Positions 12,301 to 24,039 of a stretch of DNA of 64,000 nt are shown here, piece by piece. The stretch covers positions 151,013 through 215,012 of the forward strand of contig MNCI01000798.1 of NCBI GenBank assembly GCA_015680685.1, read 5' to 3'. This DNA comes from Gnetum montanum. Lineage: Eukaryota > Streptophyta > Gnetopsida > Gnetales > Gnetaceae. Both the position numbers and the translations under genes were made by a program. The notes beneath the pieces were generated by a model. The model worked only from the letters and a program-made list of their open reading frames with translations. It was not told where the DNA came from and searched no databases. Each line of letters opens with the position of its first letter. Position 1 is the stretch's first letter.

Positions 12301-13043
12301 AACATAGGAAGGATTGACACAACAACATTAACAGAAGAATTCCACTTATGTTGTGAACATACACGTAAATGATAATGCTAGTAGATCTCAACCAAAACAC
12401 ACTTTTTTAAGGATAATTTTCATGCATGAGCACAAAACTCATAAACCTACTAGCTCATTAAAACCAACACAAGGCCAATTGGGTGCAACATCCTTCCTAA
12501 CTAAAATAATGTCTTCCAATCCTACACAAGGGCCAACACCCATTACCAATCTAGCACAAAAAATAATAGATAAATCTATCACTATGAAGAGATAGGAAAT
12601 TCTATGCATTACTACGAAAAAAGAAGGATGCAGTTGTGGATCGACCTTCCAAAATGTCAACACAGTCATTACACTAGTCCATAACAAATGTGAAAAACAA
12701 GTGTGTGCATAGGAGGGAGAAGGGGCACTAAACCAAAGATACCCAATGGCTAAGAATTAAGAACTTTCAGTTATCCAAAATATGCATGGAACAATCTAAA
12801 CCACATATTAATTCCCATTCAGAGAAAATGATTCCAACTAAAAACTTACAAACGGAAATACTAAACCACAATCATACACCAATAAAAAGAAGAACTAAGA
12901 ACTTAGATGATAAAAATTCAATTACCATCACAATTATATGGGATGATAACAGAAAAGCTAAATCACAAAGGATGGTAAGTATGAAACCTCAAGTGTATGA
13001 TCTAGGGGAACTAAAATGCATTTTTTGAACACTTGCCCATGAG

Positions 13044-13063
13044 TTCAGTCATGGGGGAGATGC
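13044..13063 (+). other. Internal polypurine-tract-like motif 1 (A1)
   Basis: TTCAGTCATGGGGGAGATGC matches the motif found just after pol in A (22337-22360, reverse) and A3 (44634-44659, reverse), and resembles the true polypurine tract before the LTR at 16238. In A1 it follows the gag end directly, which marks where pol is missing. Confidence 0.6.
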
Positions 13064-14490
13064 CTTATCTTAATTCAAGAATTAATAAGTGTTTTTTAAT
13101 TTTTTATTTTACAATTCTTTTTAATATCTAATTTCTTGATATACCTTTACACATTTCTTAATATATTTTTTCATTCTTTTATACCTTTCAATTTCTTAAT
13201 AATTTCTTAATTCTTTAACATTTTTCTATTCTTTGAGGATTTTTCATTCATTTAACATTTTTCATTCTTTTCATCTTTTTCCATTCTTACTATCTTTTTC
13301 ATGCTCTGTTTTCATTTTCTTTGTACATATTTTTGATTAATAAAACACACCAAGAATAAGGTAAGATGTAATTCAATAAGGTGAATATTTCTCCATGTTA
13401 TCAAGTTATAAGGGACTAATTATTTGTATAGTGAGACTACAAAATCCATCCATCCATTCCAACAATAAGAGGTTCTTACCATGGTCATAATGATATTAAC
13501 CAATAATAAACCTATGATCATTATGCATAGATAGAAGAGTGAAAAACCAAGTGGGAATATAGAGGGGGATTTGTGGATTCTCTTGGATTACTACTATGAG
13601 GTCTATCCTATTACGTAGGCTATATTATATACTTGTAGATCTAAGGAAAAATGGAAATAAGAGTACAATAAGTGCTACCTTACCATGTCACTAGAAAGAC
13701 ATGTTATCCATGCCTGAAGGTAGGTAGTTTAGGAATCTAAAAAAAAAAAAGTGCAATAAATAGACTCCTCCCTTGGATAATACGCCAAGTGTTAATACTC
13801 TTTACAATAGTGGTAGTCTTATGATTGTAAATCCAAGAGATGAAACAATGCAATGTCATTGGAAAGTGGTATGGACTTGGTTTGAATCTTGGAATGAAGG
13901 GCTAATGATTACTTTAACCATTAATAATACACAAGGATTCATTATGCCTATGGTGAGATACCTCATGTCCCAAGTTTAGCAATCCTTTCTCTAGTCCATC
14001 TTACCTTAATGTATATTTAATCATAACTTATGGTTTTGTATAATATAGTGTTATTTTCACAATTTGGTGATACTAACATGTGTGTTTTGTTAGATAGGTA
14101 TGTCTTACATTCAACTCCTTGAGTGACTAAGGACACTTTAGGCATGGTTATACAAGGGAAGTAAGGGCTAAAGCCTACTTTGGCAAGGATCCACTTCTAT
14201 AAACTCTTGTATTTCATACTTGCCAAGTAATTCCACATCATCTTGTGCCTTCCAAGATCATCAAAAATCTAATAAATATTTCCTGTGATCTCTAATGCTT
14301 TGTACATACATTAGAAATTCATTACCCATCTCTTATCCATACAATAAACTTTTGTTACCTGAGATTCCTTCTTTCGGAACTTTGAATGTTAAATTTTCAA
14401 AAATTATGCATCATTAATGGCCATGACCCTCTAGATAAGCTTTAAATCTTCCAAATATTCCATTTGACTCATTTTTCCTTGAAAAATCAA
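13064..14490 (+). other. A-family 3' noncoding region, segment 1 (A1)
   Basis: No coding homology was found. The stretch at about 13690-13715 containing AAAGACATGTTATCCATGCC is the reverse complement of text in A (about 21656-21690) and A3 (about 43870-43890), which shows that this is the conserved A-family 3' region. It is very AT-rich, with TTTTTCATTCTTTT-type runs at 13150-13320. Confidence 0.55.
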
Positions 14491-14760
14491 TGAAAATTTT
14501 GAAATTTTTAATGGTGACATCATACTTACGATGTTGTAGGCTCCTACGATGTCGCACATATAAAAATAGTATATATACGCGTAGGAGTTAGTGAAATTTT
14601 TCACTTGCTCATTTTGCAACAAGAGAGTTTTTGTAGTTTTAAAACTCTTGCACACTAGCTTCCAAAGGCCATAACTTTGCCCTTGTAGCTATGATTTCCA
14701 AAATTCTTAAATCCTGTTGATCATGGAGTGCTTAACTTAATCATTGGGGTACCTGGGAGG
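14490..14760 (+). promoter_or_regulatory. Internal promoter-like block and polypurine-like motif 2 (A1)
   Basis: GATGTTGTAGG and ACGATGTCG repeats (14530-14553) are followed by TATAAAAATA at 14559-14568. About 175 bp later comes GCTTAACTTAATCATTGGGG (14729-14748), close to the A2 copy GTTTAACTTAGTCATGGGGG. The block parallels 36655-36931 in A2. Its repeats resemble those in A1's own LTR upstream of the LTR TATA box. Confidence 0.5.
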
Positions 14761-16050
14761 GGGGAGATGAGGAATGTTAGAGAGAGGTGAGGGAGGGGAA
14801 GTGTGCATTGCACGATATAAGCAAAAATTTGAAAATTTGAGCCCAAAATTCTTAATGCTAAAAGATATTATAAAGGGTAAGTACAAAGAAATCATAAGAA
14901 ACTTAAAGTTAATTAGTCAAACTAAGGCTAAAAAGATTCAGATAATACTCCTAATAGACCATATCAACTATTTTAGGCCATAATAGGTAAGGAAAATAAT
15001 AGAAGGCCATAAGTAACTAAAAGATATAAACACCTAAGGTGTAACAACATTGTCCCTCACATGTTGTACGATACCCCAAGAGTCCCTTAAAGCAAATTTA
15101 GAATCAAGATGAAACTCAAGAATGATACAACTTAGCAATTAACAGTCTTGAAAAATATGCTAATAAAAAACATGTTAGTGTTAGTATGTGCCTTGAGTAG
15201 TGTTTCAAATACAGTAAATGCATTATACTATATAAGCTAGATAGCACTCCCTTGGTCCACTCACATGGATAGCATGAGGACTACCAGCTGAATGCTCAAG
15301 ATTCATCACCATGTGTTGGTAGCTGGTGTTGTGCTCTAATGAGTGCACGCAACATCCCATAGCACATCCCATGACACATTTGGTTTACATCCCAATGTAG
15401 ATTTGAACTACACAACCCTCCTAGGCAAGGTCCTATTGAATGGGGTAATGAGGAAGGTCGTGCCTTCTCTTACTAATGCATGGAACTACCATACTAGTAT
15501 GGTTTTGAAGACATAAGGAGTAGAGGACTCCTTGCATGCCCATGACCCTTGAACTATGGGGGAGGTAGTAGGCCACCATCAACCCTGCTACCTCTCTCAC
15601 ATAAGGGGTTTCCTTTTTGCAAATTTTTCTACGTCTAGAATCATAATATGATAAGAACTTGATTTGACCAAGGGTATGAGTAAGGTAAGGAGCTATTAAG
15701 AATTAGTGTATACATTCTAATAATTTCATACCCTTGTTGATTGCATATGGCTCCAAAGAGGCCACCAAAAGGATGACCTTCACAACATGGAAGCTGTAAA
15801 GCTACAACTCTAAGTATTTCCATTATGGCCACACTAACCAACAACGGGGAATGGGAATTAGGAGAAATGTACCAATTCTAGTGAAATAAAGATGCCAATG
15901 CAACAATTAAAATTGAAGGAGTCTTTGTGCCATGCTTAGTAGAGAGAACATATGAAAAAAGAAGACAAGGACAAAAGAGGAAAAACTTTCTAAAAGCTTG
16001 ATAACAAAGGGAAGAAGTCAATGGAAGAGCCATCACCTCCTAAAATATGA
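14760..16050 (+). pseudogene. Remnant of the A-family extra ORF (A1)
   Basis: Only the C-terminus is recognisable: DNKGKKSMEEPSPP ending with TGA at 16048-16050, which matches DKGKRPMEEPPSLG at the end of the 936-codon ORF of A2. Shared GGGTAAGT (14875-14882) also aligns with A2 (36993-37000). Most of 15000-15900 shows no recognisable protein homology, so this copy is largely deleted or replaced. Confidence 0.5.
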
Positions 16051-16223
16051 GCTACATCGAGCCACTTCAATTTTTTTTTGTCATGTAATTGTATCGTTTT
16101 TGTACACACCATTGTGACACTTAAAGTTAGTCAGTAGTTAGAGTCAATCAATAATCTCATACCTTCCCAATTTTGTAAAGAAAGCTTAGTCCTATCTTGT
16201 TAACTTGAGAAAGAATTTTTAGT

Positions 16224-17194
16224 TAGTCATGGGGATATGATGAGTCATCATTTGTCTGAGATATTGTAGATGCTACATCACATATGTGTTGTAGCAGCCC
16301 TATTGGTGCATCTTAGTTGGTTGCAATGTTGCATCTACAATGTCATAAATGCAATGTCGTATATTTGATAGTGTAGCACATCCTATAACATTGTAGATCC
16401 AATATTGTGGGATGTGTGCTTTCTATAAATATAGCACTTGGATGCATGGATTCAAATAATTTTCATTCCATCCTTAGTTGGATTCTTGCAATTTTGTCTT
16501 GTAGTTTTAGTGATAGAGTGAATGTTCACAGTGTGGTGTTGAGCAGTTGTACATAATCTTTATTCAAGCAAAGTGTACTTGGGCACAATTCATGTTTGGA
16601 AATAATGATCAAGATTTCTTTCCATCATTGTAGCATCCATTTATTTTTATTATTTTACTTAGCATAGTTTTTATTGTTTTCTTAGTTTAATCATTTACAT
16701 TTCCAAGTACTTCACTTTTTTGTTCATTATTAAAGTGGAATGAGTACAATTGGTTTTAAGCATTTAATTGTAATCATTTGGTAATCCCAGTAGTGTTATT
16801 TCTTGGTTCGCTCAGTAGCATAACACTTGGTAACCTAGTAATGGTTACATGAGCCCAAGACATGTACGGTAAGCCAGGACTAGATGCTCATCACTCTAGG
16901 CTAGAGGAGAATTACGTTACTATCATTACTTAGATTTATATTTCTATTCTTGACTTTCATCATGTTAAGAAATAGAAGTATTAAATCCCAAACAACATCA
17001 ATGATCATATGCCTCACTTTGGTCTAAACCATATGTGACAAAGCTACCTCTAGTCCAAGTGGGAAGACAATGTCTTGCGATCAATGCTTAATAATCTAGA
17101 TGCCACAGCTAGTCGCATGCATGGAATTTGATTGGATAGCGTGTGAACACTTGTGATTTTTATGGTTGGGCATAGGAGTACCTACTGCTCATCA
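16224..17194 (+). repeat. Element A1 polypurine tract and 3' LTR
   Basis: The tract GTCATGGGGATA (about 16226-16237) precedes the LTR, which starts TGATGAG at 16238 and ends CTCATCA at 17194 (957 bp). It aligns with the A2 3' LTR (40242-41095). Shared text includes TATA box TATAAATATA (16434-16443), TTTATTCAAGCAAAGTGTAC, GGTAATCCCA and GATGCTCATCAC. It is longer than the other family LTRs through insertions in U3. The 5' partner is missing. Confidence 0.8.
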
Positions 17195-17388
17195 ATTTTC
17201 TCTATTTACATTCCTCATAAATGCACATGAATTTGATTTAAAGAATTTCTCAATTTTGGAAGCATTAGGGTTACCTCTTTGAAGATCTTGGCTTAATATC
17301 TCCTCCATATTCAGATATTATGCATCCTTACCCTTGGCTATCTTGTGAAGTGAACACTATTATTGTTTGTGTTCCCACTTTCAACATT

Positions 17389-18461
17389 TTAAGCATTGAA
17401 TCTTGGATGAGTTTCTACCTTGATCCTTGCCTCCTTTATCTTATTCCTTCTTGGTCTTGTCCTTCTCATCACCTTTCTCTTTCTTCTTGTCATGGATGCC
17501 CTCTTTGTCTTTATATTTTCACTTAGATCCCTTTTAATACTTGAATCTCTTGTCCTTTTTCTTTGAAGCTTGTTATCTCTTACTCCAAATTCACTAAGTT
17601 TCTTCTTTGCTTTAAGTGTCAAATCATAAGTTTTATCAATGGTTTAAGTTCATAAAATGTCAACTCCTGCTAAAGCTATCTTTTGACCTCCAAGAAAGAT
17701 TGAAGCTTGTTCATATTCCGTCCAATTAACCATAGCTTAATGGAATAGTTTCCAAAATTCAACATAGAACTCCTTAACATGCTTGTCTCATTATCTAAGG
17801 AATTTGAGACAATTTCAATTTGTACTTCATCAAGGAGAAATCCTTGATAGGTTGTCCATTTTTCCTTTTATAGCTTTGAAATTCTTTTTTATGATAGCTT
17901 TAAGTCATGCCTTCTAATATGGATTTAGCAATTGGTACCCTTAAATGATTTAGTACCTTCTCAAGCTTAAATGCTTGTCAAGTGTCTTTAGCCATCTTGC
18001 AAAATCATTGGTACCATCTACATCATTAAATTTCTTCAATTCTACATGAGTAAGTCTTGAAGAATTTTTGAAAGCTTTGGTAAGTCTTGCTTTATCTTTT
18101 TCATCCAATTTTCCATGAGAGGAAGTTGATGTCTTAAATGGATACCTTGGAGTTTTGACATGAAGACTTGGATTCCTTTCCCTTAGAATGTTGGATTGAT
18201 GGGTTTTCACACTCCCATTGATGAAATGATGCTCATCCTCATCTTCTCTCCTTTATAAAGCTTAGAAACTTCTTCATCCTTATTTGAATGAGAATGCTCA
18301 TTATCACCATGCAATGGAGTACAGCTGGAACCTACATTGTTATTCATCTTAGCATTGATTTCATCCGATTGTTTAAGCATTAATTGAAAAGTAGATTTCA
18401 TGCTCTTCATATCTTGGTTTAGGCCTTGGGCATTTTTCTTGTTAGAATCCATTTGAAACAA
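17389..18461 (-). pseudogene. Element D gag, degraded
   Basis: Three open segments form one decayed gag. 18461-18207 starts MFQMDSNKKNAQGLNQDM. 18210-17950 contains LKKFNDVDGTNDFARWLKTL, the typical Ty3-gag opening where a hydrophobic-FxG...DFxxWL block occurs. 17622-17389 is Lys/Arg-rich. A zinc knuckle was not recognised. It starts about 32 nt inside the primer site, as expected for the first ORF. It is cut off by A1 at 17194. Confidence 0.65.
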
Positions 18462-18492
18462 TACAAAAATTCATAACCAATTCTCCAAAAAT

Positions 18493-18509
18493 CCTATTGT
18501 CTAATACCA
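18493..18509 (-). other. Element D primer binding site (initiator Met tRNA type)
   Basis: In reverse sense TGGTATTAGACAATAGG follows the 5' LTR end after a 4-nt spacer. It resembles the initiator-Met site TGGTATCAGAGC used by chromoviruses and copia elements, with mismatches expected of an old copy. Confidence 0.55.
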
Positions 18510-18513
18510 ATCC

Positions 18514-19260
18514 TAGAGTAGGGTCACTTTGATTTGATTAACCCTTCAAAACATGCCAAATCTAGACTGTAGACAAGACAAATAAATTGCTAGAAAACAA
18601 GAAAACTAACCATCTTCTATTAATTTTGAAATTAGTTTACAAAATATAGTGAAACCACAATCCCAAATGTCATTTACAAAATATAGTGAAACCATAATCC
18701 CACATGTCATCACACACACACACACACACACACATTACCAAGATCTACACATACATGGTTGACCATATAACTCTCTTATACATGCAAAAGATAAATATGT
18801 TTCATAAAATAAAGCTACTACATAGCTAACAATTTAGATAAACCTTTTCCATGATTAACTTGAGGATTCCTAGTTGTTTCTAAAGTGTAATGATCCCTTT
18901 GTTGTTTTTTCTTGGTCAAATAAGATGTCTATAGGCTTGGAAAGATGTCTCCCTAGAAATTACAACTTATAGACAAGATGTATCCAGATTCAGCAAGATG
19001 TCTATATTAGAGACAAGGCATCTCCCTAACTTGTAAGATGTCTCTTTCTAGGCCAAGATTTTTATGGATCAAACAAGACATCTTCCAAGATGACAAAACA
19101 TCTCCTATCAAAAGTGCAACTCTTAGACAAGATGTCTCATGTCAATTCCTAGCTCTTAGGCAAGACACCTCTTGAGTGTATAGGACATCTTTGAGCTATC
19201 CAAAAGCTTCATTGTTCTATTGGAAGGGATGACAAGGGTTTCTAAAGAGGTGTTCCTACA
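18514..19260 (-). repeat. Element D 5' LTR
   Basis: 747 bp; in reverse sense it begins TGTAGGAACACC. It shares its body with 9025-9603. The part at 18910-19190 holds many degenerate AAGATGTCT and ACAAGATGTCTC-type repeats, a possible U3 enhancer array. It also contains a 39 bp tandem duplication (about 18632-18710). Confidence 0.65.
18711..18734. repeat. (CA)12 microsatellite
   Basis: Twelve uninterrupted CA units lie inside the D 5' LTR. The D 3' LTR has only a short CACACAATAACACAC stretch at the matching place, so the tract expanded after insertion. Confidence 0.95.
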
Positions 19261-19604
19261 CCATGATATATCTTTGCCAAGCAGCTTCCATTTATTAAAT
19301 ACTCTACTAATAATCTTTTAGGACTTTGTGCTTGAATAAAGCACTTTAATGTATCAATTTTAATAAAGCACATAAATAATGATGATCTTTTTTGTCTTTT
19401 TTAACCCTTTTTTAACAAATTCATGAGATGTACATTTTCAAAAAAAAAGTAGATTAAGAATCTCTTTATTCTTTTTATGAATGATAAAAATAATATTTTA
19501 TTGCTAACAAAGTTGAGAAATACAACCAACAATTTCTTGAGGTGCCAGAAATAAACCAAAGAACATAATCACAGATTTATTATAGAATTATCTAACTTAA
19601 AATA
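19261..19604. other. Short AT-rich spacer between D and A
   Basis: No gene or repeat boundary was recognised between the D 5' LTR and the left target duplication of element A. Confidence 0.6.
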
Positions 19605-19609
19605 AAAAC
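19605..19609. repeat. Target-site duplication of element A, left
   Basis: AAAAC here equals AAAAC at 29516-29520. The five-base length is standard for Ty3/gypsy integration and confirms the element ends. Confidence 0.85.
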
Positions 19610-20431
19610 TGATGAGTGGTGAGGTACCCCTACGCTCAACCATATGAATACGAGCGTTTCACGTACGATCCGGTTGAATTCCAAGGACTAAGTGCCTATG
19701 CGCCTGTGTGGAACAATAACAGGTTGATTAATCGTTATCTTCCCAAACTTATTTGTATGTCATGGTTGTATGGTTAAGTAAGCTTGAGGCATATGATTTT
19801 TATGGCTTTTATGTGCTTTATATCTTGCACTAATAAGGAGGGGAGAGAGAAATAACTAAGTAACAAATCTAATTTAACTATTCATTAACTAAGTTCTAAG
19901 TACTCCTAACACCAATATCTATTTCCACTTGCCGTACACATCCTAAACCAGTGCAACGCTGCTGGGATTACCAAACGTTAATCGTTACTGGGTTACCAAG
20001 TGCTACAGGCATGCTCAAAGTGATCGTACTAAGTGTATTTAACTAAGAGAGTTGTAATGTGAGAAAAATAATTAATTTACTAGGAAAGTATTAAATAATA
20101 ATTAACACTAATTAATCTATTCTGTATGCTACAAGGTTTATCATAAAGTTTGTCTTTATTGCCATACACAAAGTGTGCTTAGGTACATAATGCTTGAATA
20201 AAGATCTATTCACTCTATGACTTCTACTACGGGCACGCAGAAATAATTCTAACTCTGGAAGGAGAAAATGGTAAGAGTTTGTCTAAGGGACTAACTTCTA
20301 ACTGTTGAGACCAAGGGTGTCGCCTCTTATTTATAGGCAAGGAGGTAGGCCACAATATTGGGTATCTGACATTGCATGGTCGATCCAATATCGTGGATGT
20401 AATATCGCGTACGTGATATCACAGTTCATCA
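19610..20431 (-). repeat. Element A 3' LTR
   Basis: 822 bp, TGATGA to TCATCA. In element sense, U3 carries repeated ATATCG motifs about 14 bp apart (20385-20421), followed by TATA box CTATAAATAA (20337-20346 forward). It pairs with 28686-29515. Confidence 0.92.
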
Positions 20432-20444
20432 TACCCCCATGACT
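20432..20444 (-). other. Element A polypurine tract
   Basis: In reverse sense AGTCATGGGGGTA directly abuts the 3' LTR. It primes plus-strand DNA synthesis. The same motif recurs at 21005-21020 and 22337-22360. Confidence 0.85.
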
Positions 20445-22372
20445 AAATGAAAACTTATCCTCGAGTTCCTTACAAAATATTGGGAAGGTATGGGATTATT
20501 AACTGAATGAGCATTTATGGTGGAACGGGTTGACTAACTCAATGTGCCTAGTGAATGGATCAACAATACAATACATGACAACATTAGTGTTCATGACCAC
20601 AAAAGTGAACACTATACATAAATGACATCCAGCCTTATTTGGCAGCTAGAAAATAAGGAGAGAGAGAGAAAAGAATAAGACATGTTGCTCTCAATGCCAA
20701 TATTGCACCTTCTGTTGTTCGTCCATAGCCATGCCACCAATCTTTCTCCTTTCGCAAATGTTCCAGTTCTAGTCCATCCTGAGTGTTTCCTTCAGGTCTA
20801 GTCCATTGTTGTATGATTTCCATTTGCACACACAACACAATCACAAATGAGCGAGGTAGATAACTCACAATGTAGTTGATACCTTGCCTCAATGTAAAGT
20901 GCATTGGATGAGTTGTGGTTATGGTAGATACTAATTCTAGAGTTTTAACACTAGAGACTACCTCAGGTATAGGGGTTAGGACAAATTGAAAACTTTTGTG
21001 CCCAGGCCCCCATGACTAAGAACAAACCTTCGGTAGCGAAAGGGTGGAAAAAGATAAGGAATAAGAAAAGTGGAGAAAAAGTAACAACAAAATTGCCAAT
21101 AAAATGGATGTCATGGATGGGGGATGAAACAAAAAGTTGTTGATTACAAGAAATGTTTAAGGGAAAGAAGTTAACCAATGCCCCAAAAAGGAATGCCAAT
21201 GGGTCCTCCCCAAAGTAGGCTCATGCCTTTAGTGCCCTGATAGACCCACAAACTAAACAGTTTCTAGGCTATAGGAATGTCGATTGGAAGCAAGAGTTAA
21301 AACCTTACCCACAAGAAATTACCAAGGAAGAACAATGCGTCAACCAAGATATAGACTAATGATAAAACTGGCAATGAGGTGAGAAATGGAAAAGAAAGGT
21401 GGAGAGTAGAGAATGAAGTGGAAACCCAAGAACAAGGTTGTGTAAAGTCCCTTGTGTGTTTCATGGTTAATGTGATTGAGTAGAACTCATTCCAAATCTA
21501 GGCTTAACAATCCACATTCATTGACCTCGCATCAACACATTTGACCAACCCATCCCCTTGAAGCAACAAGAATGCCTCTACAAAAATTCACTTCCATTCC
21601 AAGGAGAGTGAGATGGAGAACCAGGAAGTGAGAAAGGGCCTTAGTTAGAAGCAACCTTCATGCATGGGTAACATGTCTTTCTAGTGCCATAACCCGTGCA
21701 TGTAGCCCAAGTTCATTATTGTGTCTAAGGGGTGTGGTTTGAATTCTCACTATTTTTTTGTGTTTTTCGTAGGAGAACCACACCATGCAAAGACTTATTT
21801 TTATGTACTCAACTTCTGGTAATTTGGTGAATGATCAAAATGGCAGAAAACCCAAACAAAAAGTATCCAAGTACTCAAGAGAATAGCCAATACAAATGCA
21901 TAGAATCCCTTTGAAGTCACACCCTTTTCATCCTTTGAGTCTTTCCTTAGTCTAAGAAATACCCAATCATCAATTCATTAATAATTTTATTAGAGGAAGG
22001 GACTGTATAGTTCCAAGCCAAGGAAAACCATAGGATTGTATGGATGCATGAACAACGTGGACTCATTGCCTGTTAATCAAAATAACCATACCTTAATTAT
22101 CAACATCATACTTCAAAGGTAAAATCCAAACATTAGCAATCAATATGATACTATTCATACCACCATCATGAACACTTTTTGGGTGACAAACAAAATAAAG
22201 TAATCACACAAAAAAATGGTAAAAATATGAACGATGGTGTAAAAAAAAATTAAGAAGATTAAAGAAATGTGTAAAAAAAAATGTGTAAAATAAAAATTGA
22301 GAAAGAACTGAGGGCCTTCAATGATTAGCGAAGGTGGCCATCTCCCCCATGATTGAGTTGAAAGGAGGAGAT
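20445..22372 (-). other. Element A 3' noncoding region with two internal polypurine-like motifs
   Basis: No coding homology was found between integrase and the 3' LTR. Motif 1, CAATCATGGGGGAGATGGCC (22337-22356, reverse), follows the pol stop. Motif 2, CTTAGTCATGGGGGCC (21005-21020, reverse), lies 560 bp from the LTR. Text in this region matches A3 (for example 21656-21800 with 43870-44010) and A1 in inverse orientation. The A1/A2 extra ORF is absent here. Confidence 0.65.
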
Positions 22373-23600
22373 TCAAAATAATAAACATGGTTGCCCACTT
22401 ACAGAGGTAGCATATGTTCTGGCTGACCTAAACTCATGGAAAGGTTTTTTTTGTTGCACGTTGACTAACAATCTCTTATCTAGGCTCTTAGGTTTATATA
22501 TGGTCATGGCCCCTGAAGGAAAAGTTGCATAGATAATGTAAGGTCCTTCCCACAATGTTTGAAATTTGGTACATTGTGACACATGTGTGGGGTTCTAGTA
22601 GAGAACCTTATCTCCTAGCTGGTACTTAACTCTCCTAATTTTTAGGTCATGATGTTGTTTATTAAATGCCTTGTGTAACTCATTAGATGGCAGGGTAGCT
22701 AGTTGGTTCTCATCTAGCAAGTTAAGAGTTATCAACCTTTTTTTTGTGCTAGATCGAGGTCAAGGTTGAGGTCACATGCCGTGGTTAGCATGCGGAGCTC
22801 AGTTTGGATAGGAAGCGTTGGAAGTTTTCCATACACTAACTCGTAGGAAGAGTAGCCTATAGGGAGTTTCCATGTGGAGCGGTATGCCTAAAGAGCATCA
22901 TTCAGTTTAGTGCTCCATTCTCGCTTATACTTGTTAATGGTTCTGGTCAGTATCTTACTAATCTCCTTGTTGGTGACCTCAACTTGACCATTTGCTTAGG
23001 GGTGGTATGGTGTAGTCAATTTGTGCTCAACCCCTAAGTGTTGCATTAACTTCCAAAAAGTTGCACTTGTAAAGTGTGTACCATTATTTGAGATAAGTGC
23101 ACGCAACACACCAAACCTGTTGACAACTTGTTGTTGGACAAATTGTGCAGCTATAGATGAGGTGCAATCTCTAACAACAGCTACTTCAGCCCATTTTGTT
23201 AAGTATTCTACAACAACTATGATATAAGCTTTTCCATTGGACATCAGTGTAATGGGCCTCATGAAATTGATTCCCCAAATGTCAAAGGGTTCTAATGGTT
23301 GAATCCATTGTTGTGGATCCTCCATTCTAGCATTCATTCCCCCATCACGTTGAAAATGCTCACAAGATTGGATGAATTGATGGGTGTCCTGGAATAAGGT
23401 GGGCCAATAGTACCATGCAAGCAGGATCTTAATAGCTGTTCATCTCCCAACATAGTGACCCCCACAAGGGCCCTCATGAGCATCTTGGAGAACTCCCAAT
23501 TGATCTCTATCAGGAACACACCATTGAACCAAGCCATCGGGACATACTTTGTAAATTTTTCCACTGATTTCCATAAAGTACTTGGCTCTGTGAAGAAACT
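22373..23600 (-). pseudogene. Element A integrase
   Basis: Integrase inserts the cDNA into the chromosome. The HHCC finger is visible: AHEGPCGGHYVG (about 23480) and IQSCEHFQRDG, where the second Cys of CxxC is Phe. The core (23337-22996 open) has FDIWGINFM where D is expected after GI, and LISNNGTHF where SD is expected. The glutamate in NGQVEVTNKEI is kept. The C-terminus (22582-22373) has LWEGPYII, the GPY/F motif, and ends CLLF. Two catalytic Asp are Asn, so the enzyme should be inactive. The last segment is in another frame. Confidence 0.85.
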
Positions 23601-23991
23601 GTTGTTTCTTCTTAAGGTCTAAGTCTTGTGGTGTTTGTTGGGTAAGGAGATAGGTCATAATTCTACTATACCAATTTGTCTCCATGGGTAATTGGTCATT
23701 CACTACACCAGCAAAGAGGAACTCATTAGGGAAGTGATCAGAAATAGGATACTCATCCTCTTTGTTGTCGCAGCGCAACTGAGATAAATGATTGGCAACT
23801 ACGTTCTCGGTGCCTTTACGATCGATCATCGTTAGATTGAATTGTTGTAGGATTACCAACCATCGTATTATATGGGGGCTTACCATTGGCTTATTCATGA
23901 GGAACCAGATGGCACTATGATCTGTGTGTATGAATACTTTGTATCCCAATACATAGTGCCTAAATTTTTCTAGTGCAAATACTACAACCAT
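23440..23991 (-). pseudogene. Element A RNase H domain
   Basis: A 183-residue open stretch contains RNase H text VVFALEKFRHYVLGYKVFIH, TDHSAIWFLMN and the terminal ENVVANHLSQL (usually VADHLSRL). It then runs into the linker and integrase finger region ending AHEGPCGGHYVGR. It is in frame with the RT segment 24510-24085. It removes template RNA during cDNA synthesis. Confidence 0.85.
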
Positions 23992-24039
23992 TAATTCTTT
24001 TTCTGTAGTAGTGTAGTTAAGTTGTGCACCAGCTATACT

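Larger units (their letters stand above)
10935..17194 (+). mobile_element. Element A1: A-family LTR element without recognisable pol, inserted in D
   Basis: This forward element lies inside D and is opposite to it. It has a degraded gag, no RT, RNase H or integrase, the repeated polypurine-like motifs, a remnant of the extra ORF's C-terminus (ending 16050), the true polypurine tract and a 3' LTR (16238-17194). The 5' LTR is missing; the left edge falls between the D RT remnant and the first gag residues, at about 10925-10950. Gag relates it to element A (same DACAL, SWY, QEW-type and QYDQPKG-type text), and its 3' part relates it to A2. Confidence 0.7.
9025..19260 (-). mobile_element. Element D: chromovirus-like Ty3/gypsy element, split by A1
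   Basis: The reverse-strand order is 5' LTR (18514-19260), Met-tRNA-type primer site, gag (about 18461-17380), the foreign forward element A1 (about 10935-17194), RT and RNase H (about 10925-9640), then a shortened 3' LTR (9025-9603). Both LTRs share TTTGATTAACCCTTCAAAACA-like and CCATATAACTCTC text and end in CCTACA (forward sense). Integrase is missing between RNase H and the 3' LTR. The RT/RNase H type and the initiator-Met primer site fit chromoviruses. Flanks TGATG (9020-9024) and CCATG (19261-19265) match at only three of five bases, so the target duplication is decayed or the ends are slightly off. Confidence 0.65.
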
